Shown: piece after piece, positions 23,491 through 36,100 of the stretch | Position numbering within the stretch: the stretch's first letter is position 1 | Layout: the number at the start of each line of letters is the position of its first letter | Assembly (NCBI GenBank): GCA_950295325.1 | Contig: OX485804.1 | Span: forward strand, 8,246,001 to 8,310,000 | Direction: 5' to 3' | Length of the DNA stretch: 64,000 bases | DNA from: Polytrichum commune | Taxonomy: Eukaryota > Streptophyta > Polytrichopsida > Polytrichales > Polytrichaceae | The notes under the pieces: generated by a model | Seen by the model: only the letters and a program-made list of their open reading frames with translations | The model's database searches: none | What the model was told of the DNA's origin: nothing | Translations under genes and position numbers: made by a program

Positions 23491-24240
23491 AATAACAACA
23501 CATGCAGTCTACACTAGTAAATAACATTTTCACCCTTCTCGTCCATTAATTTGCCCTCTCCTTCAGTAGGTATTGTGAACATTCACATATTACAATCCAA
23601 AAGTCCAACTAGTTGAACTATGTCAGCTCAATTCACTACATTTATATTTCAAGAAAACCCCACGGAGATGTTTCATGACAAACTCATAGGGAAATAAAAG
23701 ACACCATAGCCACAACTATTTTAGGTTACTCGATAGGTTGGATTTAGTTGCAGTGTGTTCTAGACATTTTGGATGGCGCCTTTACTGACTTCGTACTCCT
23801 GCCCTAGCACCTGCTTGCTCAACTTTGCAATGATGTCACATTGTTGGGCTTTGGTCAAGTAGGTTGCCTCAAGTTTCATTTGTTTCCCATTGCGATTCAT
23901 CGAATCAAAAGGGTCTAGAAAGCGATGAGTAAAGTAGGCACTTACTAACTAAGTGCTCACCTACGGCTCCGTAACAAAGTGCAAACTTAAGTGGGAGATT
24001 ACTGTATTTTGCATCCTCACAATTACATGATGAAATATTGTCATGGATGATCATAATTTGGATTAAAAATCACTTCATAAGTGACAGTAACTGCAACATT
24101 ATAAAGCTACAGTGCCCAAATAAATTTACAAAGATTCGCAACTAAGCCTAGGTTTACATTTAGCGTTGGTGACACTACACATCCAAATCATAATTAGTGT
24201 TGAGGAAGACAAATAGAATCGGTGACACTAAAAAAAATAT
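23491..24240. other. Intergenic, nothing recognised
   Basis: No ORF over 60 codons with recognisable features and no repeat structure that I could find. Confidence 0.5.
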
Positions 24241-24243
24241 TTA

Positions 24244-24744
24244 GGGCCACTTCACACACGAGACTGAGAGCCTTGTGACCATCATACTCCAAGAGCTCTC
24301 ATTGGTGGAAAGGCGGAGCCGGTCCAAGTTCGCTTCACACTACGCTCGAGGGACCAACGGAGTACGTGAATGCAAGATGGATGTAAAAGCCTACATGAAT
24401 TCTTACATGGCATTGAATGGATCATATTTCATGGTCACTTGGCCTATTTCCAAAACCCACCTCTTGGAAGTAGGCCTATCACAAAATTGGGAGACCATGG
24501 CAATCCGAACGCTCACAACCGTTGATTTGTTCTATTTTATCACATGTGAGGACTCACATGAATAGAAACACATCGAAATAGCATTTGGCTGAGGGCCCGG
24601 TCACATACGACTTCGCACTACCCCTGAGGGTCCGTGACCACGCTACATGATTTTGGAGGTGTCTTGGGACGGCCTTGGGACACTTTTCTTCTGGGCTCTC
24701 ACAATTCCATGGTCGCGGCTCTTGGCTCGTGTGTGAAGTGGCCC
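24244..24744. mobile_element. PIF/Harbinger-like MITE, family A copy 2 (501 bp)
   Basis: The ends GGGCCACTTCACACACGAG and CTCGTGTGTGAAGTGGCCC are perfect 19-bp inverted repeats. Flanks are TTA (left) and TAG (right), an imperfect version of the TAA/TTA target of this family. A 96-codon frame over part of it has no known domain. The copy at 49832-50328 is closely similar along its whole length. Confidence 0.85.
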
Positions 24745-24979
24745 TAGGGCTTCGCCACTGAAAAAGGGAGCCCCTGGCCCCTGCCCTTTATGACTAAGTT
24801 CTAGCTACCTACCATCCTGTTTTGCGACCTTCTTGACATTAATGGTTTCGTACCTACTAAGCGACAACGAAGTTACGACGAGTTTAGCTACCGACCAAGT
24901 GGATCCGACCTTCCCGCTCCTGCGTGTCTAGATACCTACCAAGTGGATTGGCCGGCCCAAACTCCGGATAACCGCGTTC

Positions 24980-25070
24980 AAGTACTCCAAGCTTCCACAG
25001 GTCTTGGGTTCGATTCCTCCGGTGTGGCTAGTGCTCCTTTTGGGCCCTGCTTTTGGGGATTATCTATAAC
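24980..25070 (+). mobile_element. tRNA-derived SINE-like segment
   Basis: A B-box match (GGTTCGATTCC, 25007-25017) follows AGGTCTTGG and precedes CGGTGTGGCTAGTGCTCC, an arrangement typical of plant tRNA-derived SINEs. A convincing A box and a tail were not placed, so borders are approximate. Confidence 0.4.
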
Positions 25071-27146
25071 TTATTACCACCTAAATGGTGTAATCAAAGG
25101 TTTTAACCGAACGGCCGGATACACACTGTGGAGGGACTCTAAAAATGATGCAATGTGTCACTTGCTTTTTTCTTTTTTGGCACAAATTGAAAATACAATT
25201 GCAAGAAACGATTCAAAATACAACCAACTTGGGTGAACCTATGATCGGGAAGAACCGACAATCAGTAACAGATGAATTGGTTGAGTTTGAGGAAAAACCG
25301 GTTGAAAGTTCAAGAGTGCAGGAAAATTACCGATCATTTTAGAGGAATTTATACAATATACCCCAGTTTAATAAAGGGAAACCGAAGGATGTCAACATGT
25401 AATCGGTTGGACTTGCAAACACTAGGACCTCAATCGATTATGCCCAAAATAACTCCCTGGAAATCGAGAAATAATACCCATCTACGATCTAACTTTCCAA
25501 GTGACAACTAAGTTGCTCCGGGTCACAGTAAAGGCCTTTGACCCCCTTAAATTGAATCAAACTCATTCAAAATGTCTTGGTAAGCAACATCCGGGGCCTT
25601 CTTTGAGTCTGAGAGAGTTTGCTTCCACTTGATCCTACCATAATCTTGCAAGGCGTCCCAAATGGTTTGGCGAGATTTCTCAACATGCATGATGCAATGT
25701 GTTATGAGATGGTCGGCATGAAGGTAGATGGATCTTAAATGGTTACTTTTTCCAACCAACCCATTTCTCATGGGATATGAAATGCGTGATTAGTACAAGA
25801 TGGTTAGCAAAATCCTGATCAAGGTTGTAGCTCCCTCCCATGTGGTTTTTAGAGCTCGTATGACTATCTTGTCCATTATCAAAGCGAAGATTCCCGTGCT
25901 CGTTAAATGGGTTGTATAGTCCCCCCCCCCCCCTAACCTCATTATGTTGACTATTGAGTTTAAAGTGGTTATCATGTTTTGAGCATGCAATGGCTTTTTG
26001 GTATCTAGTCTTGGAGCCACCCTGAATCCACATATTACTCGAATATACATTTCCCCATAAATAAAGCAATTGATCAAGGGTTGTCTACCTTACATTATAC
26101 AATAGAGATGAGTCTACTACAACTAAGGTATGTATGCCTACAATGGACAATTCCAATTCCGCATACACTTTTGAATGTTGGGAGGGATCACAAGTTGCCT
26201 CCGATTAGCGGCTGTAAACCACAAATATTTTTTTGTTCCAAATGTCAATATCGTAGATGAGATGCCAAAACTATAATATGTCAATGTGAAGATTCAACTT
26301 CCACTCAGAGGGATTGCATAGGCCCTCCAAATTGTGTTTACTACTAAACCTACGGCGATATACCTATTTTGAGCGCACAATTTAATCTCGTTGTAAACAT
26401 GTATATTTTTAGTGTGCATTTTGAACTACAACCCTTGTTCATGTACCACTCAAGTATATTGGATGTCAACATAAGACTAATGATTAAGGCCTGCATACCT
26501 TTGTCTCTTCCGACATGGAATACATGGTGGTGGTGTCGGTGGGGACCAATTGACTAAGGGTTCTTGCTTGATTTCATGGTGACAAATTTTCAATGAGCAC
26601 GTATACAATCTTGTTGAGTGGTTATAGAGGTGTGGTCAAAAGTGTCAGTGTTGAGCAAGTGTTAGTGTTAGTGTTGAGCATTGAACCATTTTACACTCAA
26701 AAGTATGTGTTTCAACAAGGTTCATGTTTCAAAGAGACATTTACACTTGATGTGATTTCGTGTTGGCATCCTAAGTAATGTGCCACATATTTATCTTGGG
26801 AGACATTCATATCCAAACTCAATCAAATCAATGTGTTGTTTTATTACAAATTCTAGAGCCTTATGTCTAAATACCACCTGTCACAAGAACTTGGAACACA
26901 TCAATATGTTTTATTGTAGAGCATGGGACCCATGATGATAAACAAGAGCAAGGAGAAAGATTACTAGAAAACAACTTGACCCATGTTGGTGGATGTGTTG
27001 CTCATTGTCATATTAGGTCTATGATGAATAGTGTGGCTCGCACTAAATGGGATGTATGGCTTACAATCAGCAGATTGATTGGGTTTTGACATGTTCAATT
27101 GTTATAGCACGTGCATATTTGTTATCTTCATGCTTTCTAGCTATAT
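25071..27146. other. Intergenic left flank of the retrotransposon
   Basis: Apart from a 12-13-base C run at 25921 no repeat or gene is evident. Frames up to 108 codons lack known domains. Confidence 0.5.
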
Positions 27147-27151
27147 GTCCC
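27147..27151. repeat. Target-site duplication GTCCC, left copy
   Basis: GTCCC immediately left of the 5' LTR, identical to 41923-41927 right of the 3' LTR. Five bases is the usual duplication for plant Ty3/gypsy elements. Confidence 0.95.
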
Positions 27152-29071
27152 TGTAATACCAATTTTCTGGCCATAGCCTGGTAGAAAGGAAGAAAAAACT
27201 TTTCTTTTGTGATAAAGTAACTAAAAAGATGGATGAAAGTTAGTCTAGGATGAAAGCGGCAGGCTATAGGCCGAGGGAAGAAGTTTCAGGAGTTGCAACC
27301 GTCAGGAGCTCCGATCTTGATAAGCGGGCTATCGCCAGAGAGAAGACACTTCTCGTTATATCTACTGAAGCCATAGCTGTAGAGAATCAGGCTATAGGCG
27401 ATAGAGTTAGACTCAAGCATAGTTGTTTTTTTGAAGTAGGATCAGAGCTGGAACATCGCCGTCTGTGATAGAGGGATGTAGCTAAGTAAGATGTAATTAG
27501 TTTGAGGAAGTAAAGACAGTTGCATGGAAATGTTGAGTATGGCCATAATATGTATGTGATCATTATTGTTGAATCAGTGCACAAGTAGTTTGCACGAGTG
27601 AATGAAATTAGCACGACTTGAGTGGAAGGAGTTGAGTCAAGCATGAGGATCTGTGAGTGAAGAAGAGCGGCGACCAAAGAGTCTGTTGACCAATTAACGA
27701 AGTTGATATCGAAGTTGGAGACATATTGGAAAAAGGAGAGAGTGAAAGGTCGCAACCTGCATTGTGAAAGAAACCTGTTGGATTGAGATTGAGGAGTTAT
27801 CTTAAGGTGGAAATCAGAGAGTGATTGGCAGTGAGAGAGAGGAACGAAGCATAAAGAGGGATGGACTATCGCCGAAGTAAAGATAAATGGAAATGGCCAT
27901 AGTCTGTAGTTGGGATACAGCGAAGTGAGAGCATCTATAAGAACTTGAGCAAGAGTTGTCAGAACAGTAGGCATAGCCAAGGAGATCAGATTAAGGCTGA
28001 GATTACCGAGAAAGGAGAGCCGCAGTAGAAACAAGAGAGTTACAGAGCCAACCAAGTTACTGAGAGATACACAGGAGAGAGAGAGAGAGAGAGAGAGAGC
28101 CTGCTGAGAGTGGCACAAGAGGAAGAACCGAGAGCTGGTAGGCATGGGCACTGGGAGGTCTTATAACTGCCTATAGCCTGTGCGAGAGCGAGAGAGAGAA
28201 TGAGGGAAAGAGAGTTGTCCGAGGTTATCACTAAGAGGGAAGCAATGAGGGCACCAGAAGGTCCACTTAAGTAACCGAGGTTGTCATGATGATAAAGTAG
28301 TTCTGAGTTGAGAAACATTACCTCGAGAGACAAGAAGTTTAGAGGGATTATCGAAACATGATGAGAATCGGAGTGTCATGATGATGTCGAGTCGATAAAT
28401 AATCCAATCCACAAAGAACGTGCTTTGACATGATTAGGAATGAGAAAGATATGGTTTGATGTGAGAGGAATTAGGCTAGCCGTTGTAATAGGTTGTGTTG
28501 GAACCTAATGGCTATAGCCTATGTGTTATGTGATTATGGAAGAAGGATGCAGGAATTCAAGCATGTCTTGTGTGTTGTGTGGGACAATGAAGAGCATGAG
28601 ATAAGTGAATTTTTCATTATGAGTAATAAATGATAAATGAGATAAAGTGAAGGAACAAATTCTTTGAGCAATACAATTTGAATTATGATTGATAGCATTA
28701 AATAATCAATTAACGAAGGAAGAAGATACTAACCCCAATAGGATGAAAATCCATTGGAAGACTATCGCCAAGATCCGAAAAGACTATTGCCAAAGCCATT
28801 GAGCTTCACAACTGCAATAGGTCAAAAACGTAGAGTGATAGAAAATTACCCCAAAGTTAGGACGGAATCACTCACGACTGAGGAAGCACAAAAGAACCAT
28901 AAGAGGGGAGGAATGAAGAATTAAAGAAGGAATGGAATAAGAAAGAACCTAAGTTGTTATTATGAACCTTAATCCAAAGTGACATTAACCCTTATAGACA
29001 CTATCTCAGTCTTCCTGGAGACATTGTTCCCTGGGTTTTGTTGTTTAGAGAGAAACCAAAAACTTACTACA
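27152..29071 (+). repeat. 5' LTR
   Basis: 1920 bp, beginning TGTAATACCAATTTTC and ending AAACTTACTACA. It carries a (GA)n tract near 28078-28099 and about 12 copies of a GGCTATAGCC-type motif. Antisense open frames of 254 and 97 codons are present in both LTRs but have no recognisable domain. Promoter and polyadenylation signals could not be placed with confidence. Confidence 0.96.
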
Positions 29072-29075
29072 TTTT

Positions 29076-29093
29076 TGGCGCCGCTGCCGGGGA
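29076..29093 (+). other. Primer binding site, tRNA-Asp type
   Basis: TGGCGCCGCTGCCGGGGA starts four bases after the LTR and matches the complement of the 3' end of plant tRNA-Asp (TGGCGCCGTTGCCGGGGA) in 17 of 18 positions, from my knowledge of that tRNA. It would prime minus-strand DNA synthesis. Athila/Tat elements commonly use this primer. Confidence 0.85.
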
Positions 29094-29148
29094 AGGCTGT
29101 GGTCGTCTTTTAAGGTTAAATTGGAAAGGGATAATTAACAAATGACCG

Positions 29149-29631
29149 GTGTCAATTACAATGAATACACAAAACAAATGGAGACTTAGAGGGCATAGGA
29201 TTAGGGATAAGGTGGAAGAGATTAGGAGTCACAACCCACGTCATTCACCTGTCGCTAGTCCTACAAATTACCCTAAGTCTCATCATGTTTGTCCAATGTC
29301 CCAACCCATTATAAAAATTGATAACCGAATTTATGAACTTTTGAGTATCTTCACTGATAGACTCACTAGACTAGAACACTACGTGTATAACACGTCAGAG
29401 AGATTGAGGAGAAACCCGTATAGAGAGGATAATCTTCCCGGTGCTGAAACATTGTGGAGACATATTCAACAAGGGAAAGTACAAGAGTTTAGAGAAGGGG
29501 GTAGTGTGTCTACAAGCCAAACTAGGATCCTAACGAAGACTCGTAGAGGATATTATAGAGAAGATCAAATAGAGTTACCGAGACTGCCTAGGACAATCGA
29601 CATAACCCAGTGTCGATATTGCTCTAGTTAG
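29149..29631 (+). CDS. Retrotransposon ORF1-like frame, first part
   Basis: A 160-codon frame between the primer site and gag, rich in Arg and polar residues, with no domain I recognise. The sequence around codons 60-90 (a leucine-spaced stretch near LLSIFTDRLTRLEHYV) could form a short coiled coil. It stops just where the next frame (open from 29606, +1) takes over with similar codon character, suggesting one ORF broken by a frameshift or read by frameshifting. Some Tat/Ogre elements carry an extra ORF of unknown function in this position; homology to it is not shown. Confidence 0.5.
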   Translation: MSITMNTQNKWRLRGHRIRDKVEEIRSHNPRHSPVASPTNYPKSHHVCPMSQPIIKIDNRIYELLSIFTDRLTRLEHYVYNTSERLRRNPYREDNLPGAETLWRHIQQGKVQEFREGGSVSTSQTRILTKTRRGYYREDQIELPRLPRTIDITQCRYCSS

Positions 29632-29644
29632 TCTTGAAGAATTA

Positions 29645-30145
29645 ATGGAGTGGTGTTGGCAAATATCTGAGTCTAATGCATTTGAAGTATATTCGGGACC
29701 ATATTTATTTTCGGCTTTATATAGATTTTTTCGCCTTGCTTACCACGGGGACGGAATCCGTATTAAGCATGAGAGAGTACCCTCACCCAAAGAATTCATA
29801 GAGCGATTTGTAGCTTTACCCTTAGATTTGCAGTGGAATATTACCAACAGAGTTTGGGACCAAGGAGAGGAATATAGAAGAGTGATTGTGAAGAATGATA
29901 TCCCTGTATTACCCTTTTCCCTTTGGTTCTTATTCTGTATCTACGGAAGATTGAAGAGTGTAACGTCGAGAGTAGTACCTCCAGTGGACGGTACATGGCA
30001 AGGAATCAAGTTATCTAGGAAGAAGTACAAGTTTATATTCAGAAGCCCGAATTATCGAGCCACACCCTTTATACCCGACTTTATGCAGCGAGAACCTGTA
30101 CAACTCTACCTTCACCCAATTAAGTTTAGTTTAATATGTAGGTAG
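29645..30145 (+). CDS. Retrotransposon ORF1-like frame, second part
   Basis: 166 codons from an ATG, though the frame is open from 29606. The product is rich in aromatic residues (for example FSALYRFFRLAYHG and FSLWFLFCIYGRLK) and has no Cys knuckle, protease or other known motif. It lies 17 bases before the open part of the gag-pol frame, which is in a third phase. I cannot tell whether ORF1 is a separate protein, a frameshifted N-terminal extension of Gag, or a decayed gene. Confidence 0.45.
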   Translation: MEWCWQISESNAFEVYSGPYLFSALYRFFRLAYHGDGIRIKHERVPSPKEFIERFVALPLDLQWNITNRVWDQGEEYRRVIVKNDIPVLPFSLWFLFCIYGRLKSVTSRVVPPVDGTWQGIKLSRKKYKFIFRSPNYRATPFIPDFMQREPVQLYLHPIKFSLICR

Positions 30146-30161
30146 AAGATGGTGTAGTTAG

Positions 30162-33100
30162 GGACAGATAGTCAAACTGGAATCCGCACATGAAAAATCT
30201 CATTCTCAATCTGCATCCGTAAGGAAGGCAGCTAGTGATAAAGCTAGAGAAGATAGAGCGGCAGCCAGAGAGTATAGGAAACAAACACAGGATAGAAGAC
30301 GAAGTTGGGTTAAGCCATTTTTAGAGGAAGCAAGAGAGGGTTCTGGTAGTATCCCAGGAGATATTTTTAAGACACCAGTAAATAAACCTACAACAAATGT
30401 TGAGAGGGATTTCTTATCACCGAAAGTTTTATTTACTGATAATTCACCTCTCACCAGTTCACCTACTCCACCATTGTGGGCTACTGCCTATGAACGCACA
30501 CCATCTCCTGAACTTGACCCAAAGGCTTACGCCAATGTACAAGGCAACCCATTGTTTACGCCTTATACACCGTCAGTACCCATAGCACAATTAGTACCTC
30601 CTCCCTTACAACCAGTAGTACAATTACAACCCGTAGTACAGCTACCACCGATAGTACCGCTACCCAATATGGCGGCTAATCCTCCTAGGATCAATAGTGT
30701 AGTAAACTTACCCTATTTTCAGGGTAGACCGGGAACAGATCCTGATGTCCATGTGAGGAAATTCGAGATTGCATGTGCTGCAAATAGCGTACCTCCGGAC
30801 AAACAAATGGAAGTATTTGCAGCAACATTGCAAGAGAACGCATTCTTATGGTTTTCCCGTCAGCAACCATTTGCTAACTGGAACGACCTTAAGAATGCAT
30901 TCCTGCAATATTTTAGGCCCTTGGGGTTTGAAAACAGTTTAATGGAGAAATTGAGAACCATTCGTATGAGTATAAATGAAACCATTGACAATTACTGGGG
31001 AAGAATGAGTGACATCCTACTGAGAATGCCCAACCATCAAATCCCGAATAATTTCTTACGGAATATATTCATAGGAGGTCTATATCCTTTTGAGTTAAAA
31101 TTATATGTGAGAGAGAGAGCTCCAGCTACTGCTGAGGCAACTTTTGCTTTGGCAAAAGCTTGGGAAGAGTCCCGTATAGAGGATCGATACACTTTTGATA
31201 CTTATAACTACGACCTCTATGACCTACATGGGAATGATCAGTCTTATCACCCAGTGTTGCCTGGTCAATCACTAACATATCCAGGTGCTAAGCCCATGAT
31301 AGATGCCACACAGTTCAAACATCCTAGTGCAGATTTGTTTACACCCCCAAGGCTAATGATGAAGCCTACACCCGTGGTTCAAAACAATTCACAAGAACTA
31401 GCCCTTATGGATATCACAAAGAAGTTAGCAGATCTAGAGGTAAAGATCACAAAAGGGGCTAATAAAAGACCCCCACCAACTGAAGAGAGAACCAATGTAT
31501 GGTGTAATAACTGTAAGGGTCATGGTCATCTGTCTAATGAATGTCCCACTCCCAAAGGTTTGAGAGTTAAGTGCACTTTCTGTGGAGGGAATCATTCAGT
31601 CAATGAGTGTTGGAATTTACCTAGAAATCGTGCGGTCAACCAGATAGATGCTAACCAATCCCGACCTTGGCAACAAGAGCGAATGGGTGATATGCCCAAC
31701 ATGGGATATAACCCCAAAAGAAATTTCAACCGTCGGCAAGTGCCTCTTAGTTTTGGGAATCAACCAACTTGGGGTGATACCAATCAACCACCAAATTGGA
31801 GGGGTCCTCCATATAACCCCCGAACCCAAAATTATAAGACACCGATGCCCAACCAGTATGTAGTGTGTTTCAGATGTGGAGAGATAGGTCATTATGCAGG
31901 AGACTGTCCTAATCCTAGAAAGGTTCAACAATATATACCTTTGTGTGGAAATTGTAAAGAGGCAGGACATCCTACAACCGAGTGTGATCAACCCCGTAAG
32001 GAGGGTCCACCATCTGATAGAGATTGGAAGAAAGGTAAACATGTGACTATACAAGAGGATGAGAGACAGGATCGTAATGTCCATAGAGTTCAACACTCTA
32101 AGAGATTAGACGAGGAAGTGAGTGTAGTGACCACTAGATCCCAAAAACAACCTTTAAAGCAACAAAATGGGTCTAGTACTGAGAGGTTTAATGAACAACA
32201 CAGTGACTTGGAAACGAGTCTCTCTGAATATGCTCAAGCACCCTTGATCAGAGCTCCAAAGGATAAAATAATTGTGGAAGCTAACGTTGTACCAACAACG
32301 ATTCTTGAGCAAGCTCAGATTCCATCGCCATCTGTTGTTACCAACCCTCCAGTTGTTGTCTCCAACCCTCATACACCTATTGTACCCACTAATGTTCTTC
32401 ACCCCCGTCTAAAGACCTTAGCAAGGAGAGAAAGGCCTAAGGGTAAAATGACATCATCACGATCGTCTAGAACGATGATGTTATCTAAGGACCTTAAACC
32501 CTATGATATCATGGAAGATCTAGATAAAATACAACCAACTATCACAATGAAACAATTGTTGGCTGTTGCACCACAATGTCGCAGTTCCTTAAGTTCATCC
32601 ATGATACGTAGACGGCCTAAACCGGCAACAGTCCATGACATTACTTTAAGTCGAGATCCGGGAGCCCCAACCGTTGATGTCATTATAGGAGGTGCTCTTA
32701 TACCGGGATTCCAAATTGACACGGGATCAAGTGTCAATTTGATGAATGTGGAAACCATGAACGAATTAGGGATATCTAATGTAGTCTCTACCACCATTAT
32801 TTTAAAAATGGCAGACAGCAGTCGAGTAAAACCCTTAGGAGTATTGGAACAAATTCCAACTCTCGTAGCCAATATTGAGTATAAGATTGATTATGTCGTC
32901 TTTAAGACAATGGACGGTGTACAGTCTTATCCAGGTCTTCTTGGACGCACATGGTTGCTAGATGCACAAGCCAAAGAAGATTGGAGGAAAGGTACACTGA
33001 CCATTGGAAGTGGGTTAAAGAAAATAATTTTACCTTTATTTCCTACCCAATATCATGGTGAAACGCAAGATGAGGAAACTGAGTTCACCAGTGATGATGG

Positions 33101-36100
33101 CTATGAAACAGAAAGGGAGACTACGGTGAGTGAATCCATACACCGGATAAACGATAAACCATTCCAATATGGCCCCGTAGGAATGGGAGAGTACTTTTGT
33201 GCACTTGGTGATGGAGATTCTGATGATGCTATTCTAGCCTGGCAGAATACCTTACCGGTAAACATGGTCAACAATACGAAAATACATAGTTTTGACCAAC
33301 TAAGACTAGTCCATATCGTACAAGAAGAAGAAGAACGACCCCAAACACTGGTTAAGGATGAATTAGCTAAGAAATGGGAGTCTACCATGTTTGAGTCTGA
33401 CCAACCTGTCAAAAATTACGTGGTTAAGAATGTGTGTAAAGATATGAATTTGAGTGATGATAACACACCCCGCATTATCAAAGTCTATGAGAAAATAACG
33501 GATGATGAGTGGAAGTTTTGGAGAGATTTCTTTAAGAGGAATATTAAAGTCTTTGCATGGACGTACAAAGATTTGCGAGGAGTTCCCCCAGAGATCTGTG
33601 AGCATAAGATTATTTTAGAGGAAGGAACAACCCCCGTTCGACAAAGACAATATAGGATGAATCCAAAATATTCCCTATTAGTTAAGGAAGAAGTGGATAA
33701 ATTGTTGGAAGTCGGCATTATCTATCCTATTCCATATAGTGATTGGGTGTCACCCATAGTCGTAGTACCAAAGAAAAACGGCAAACTACGAATATACGTG
33801 GATTATCGGAAGTTAAACAGTGTCACTAAGAAGGATTATTTTCCTCTACCATTCACAGACAGTATGTTGGACGGAGTAGCAGGATATGATTGTTATTCCT
33901 TTATGGATGGATTTTCTGGGTATAACCAAATTTCAATATATCCACCCCACCGTCCCTTAACTGCTTTCACGACACCATGGGGTGTCTTCGCACATGCCCG
34001 TATGCCGTTTGGTATGTGTAACTCCCCTGGAACCTTTTCTAGATTAGGGGTTAACACATTTCAGAAATATCTCCATCGTACAATGGAAGTCTTCCTGGAT
34101 GATTTTGCAGTCTATAGCACCAAAGAGAAACATGCACAACATCTTCAAGAATGTTTTGATGAGTGTATGAAAGTTGGAATTTCTATTAATACAGCCAAGT
34201 CAGTGTTTCTGGTACCATTTGGTAAGTTGGTAGGTCACATAATATCAAAACAAGGGGTTGCGACTGACCCTGAGAAAATCGCAATCATCTCTTCATTACC
34301 TATACCAACCACCGTTTCAGAGGTCAAAGGATTTTTAGGACACACGGGCTACTATCGTCGTTTCATCTTTCGTTATTCGGTCATCGCTATGCCATTGACT
34401 GAATTGTTAAAGAGGACCGATACCCCACCCGTTTGGACTCAGGCATGTACGGAAGCCTTTAATAAACTTAAAAAGAAATTAGCCTCTGCACCAATATTAG
34501 TAGCTCCTAATTGGGAAAAAGACTTTGAAGTGTATGTGGATGCGTCAAATGTAGCAGTTGGGGCTGTGTTAAGCCAAAAAGATGAGAAAGGTCATGACCA
34601 TCCTATATACTTTGCTAGTCGTCAATTAGTTCAGGCAGAGCGTAATTATACAGTCACGGAGAGGGAAGCCCTAGGAATGATCTTCTCAGTGCAAAAGTTT
34701 AGACATTACCTATTAGGGTATAAGTTTGTATTCCATGTCGATCACGATGCCCTAAAGTACATGATAAACAAACCCCAATTAAGTGGAAGAATAGCTAGAT
34801 GGGTTTTATTATTACAAGAGTTCAATTTCACTATCCAAGTTCGACCTGGTAAGAGTCATGCTAACGCAGACCACTTATCACGGTTAAGTGATGCGTTAGG
34901 CACTGAACCCATCGATGACTCCTTCCCCGATGCTGATTTATTTTTCATAGAAAAGGTGTCTCCTGAATACGCTGAGATAATTAACTACTTACAAACCAAT
35001 ACATTCCCTAGGGATTTTTCTAAAAAACAACAACAGCGATTGGCTTTTAGAGCAGCTCCATACTCGATCATTGCCGACACGTTGTACAAAAAGGGCAAAG
35101 ATGGTGTATTGAGACGTTGTATTCTGAGTTCAGAAATACCCTTGATTTTGCAAGGATGTCATAGTGACCCCGCAGGAGGTCATTTTGCGGGGAATGTCAC
35201 TGCTAGAAAAGTCTTACAAGCAGGATATTGGTGGCCCACCCTATTTAATGATTGTGTCACTTACGCTAGACAGTGTGACGTTTGTCAAAGGGTGGGTAAA
35301 CCTACAAACACATCAGCAATGCCATTACACCCTATCCTAGCATTGGCACCCTTTGAGAAATGGGGAATTGATTTTGTTGGTCCAATTAACCCTCCTAGTA
35401 AGAGTGGACGTCATCGTTATATTTTAGTTGCTACAGATTATGCCACTAAATGGGCTGAGGCTGAAGCCACTAAACGGGATGATAAAGAAACAGTTGCTAA
35501 ATTCCTTAAAACTAATATCCTCTCACGCTTTGGTTGTCCACGAGAGTTGATTAGCGATAGAGGTACCCATTTTGTTAATGATGTCATTGAGTTATTAACT
35601 GATAAATACAAGATTAAACATCGCCTTACTACCCCATATCACCCGAGAGCCAATGGTCAAACAGAGAAGACTAATGGAATTCTGTGTAAAATCATTACCA
35701 AAACGGTCCAAGGTTCTATGGTTGACTGGGACATTAAGTTATTGGATGCCTTATGGGCATATCGTACAGCCTATAAAGTCACAACCAAATTTACCCCTTT
35801 TCAATTGGTTTATGGCCAAGAGGCTATTCTACCCATCGAATTGGAATTACCATCTTTACGTATAGCGTTGGAAGAGCGATTAGATGACTCAGAATCATTA
35901 GAGGAACGGATTGCAATGTTGGAAAAATTGGATGAAATCCGAGCACAAGCTTATCTCAATACAACCGCAATTCAAAAATGGCGGAAAACCTACTATGATA
36001 GTAAGATGAAGAATAAAGTCATCTCTGATAATGACTTAGTCTTACTTTATGATAGTCGTTTTCAAAAATTTCCTGGAAAATTTAAAATTCGTTGGCAAGG

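Noticed and set aside
24980-25070. tRNA gene at the GGTTCGATTCC box
   Set aside because: No acceptor or anticodon stem could be drawn; only the B box and SINE-like flank are present.
27387-28333. Antisense open frames of 254 and 97 codons in the 5' LTR (repeated at 40232-41184)
   Set aside because: They run antisense to the element, have low-complexity Ser/Leu-rich products partly from a GA microsatellite, and are repeated only because the LTR is repeated.
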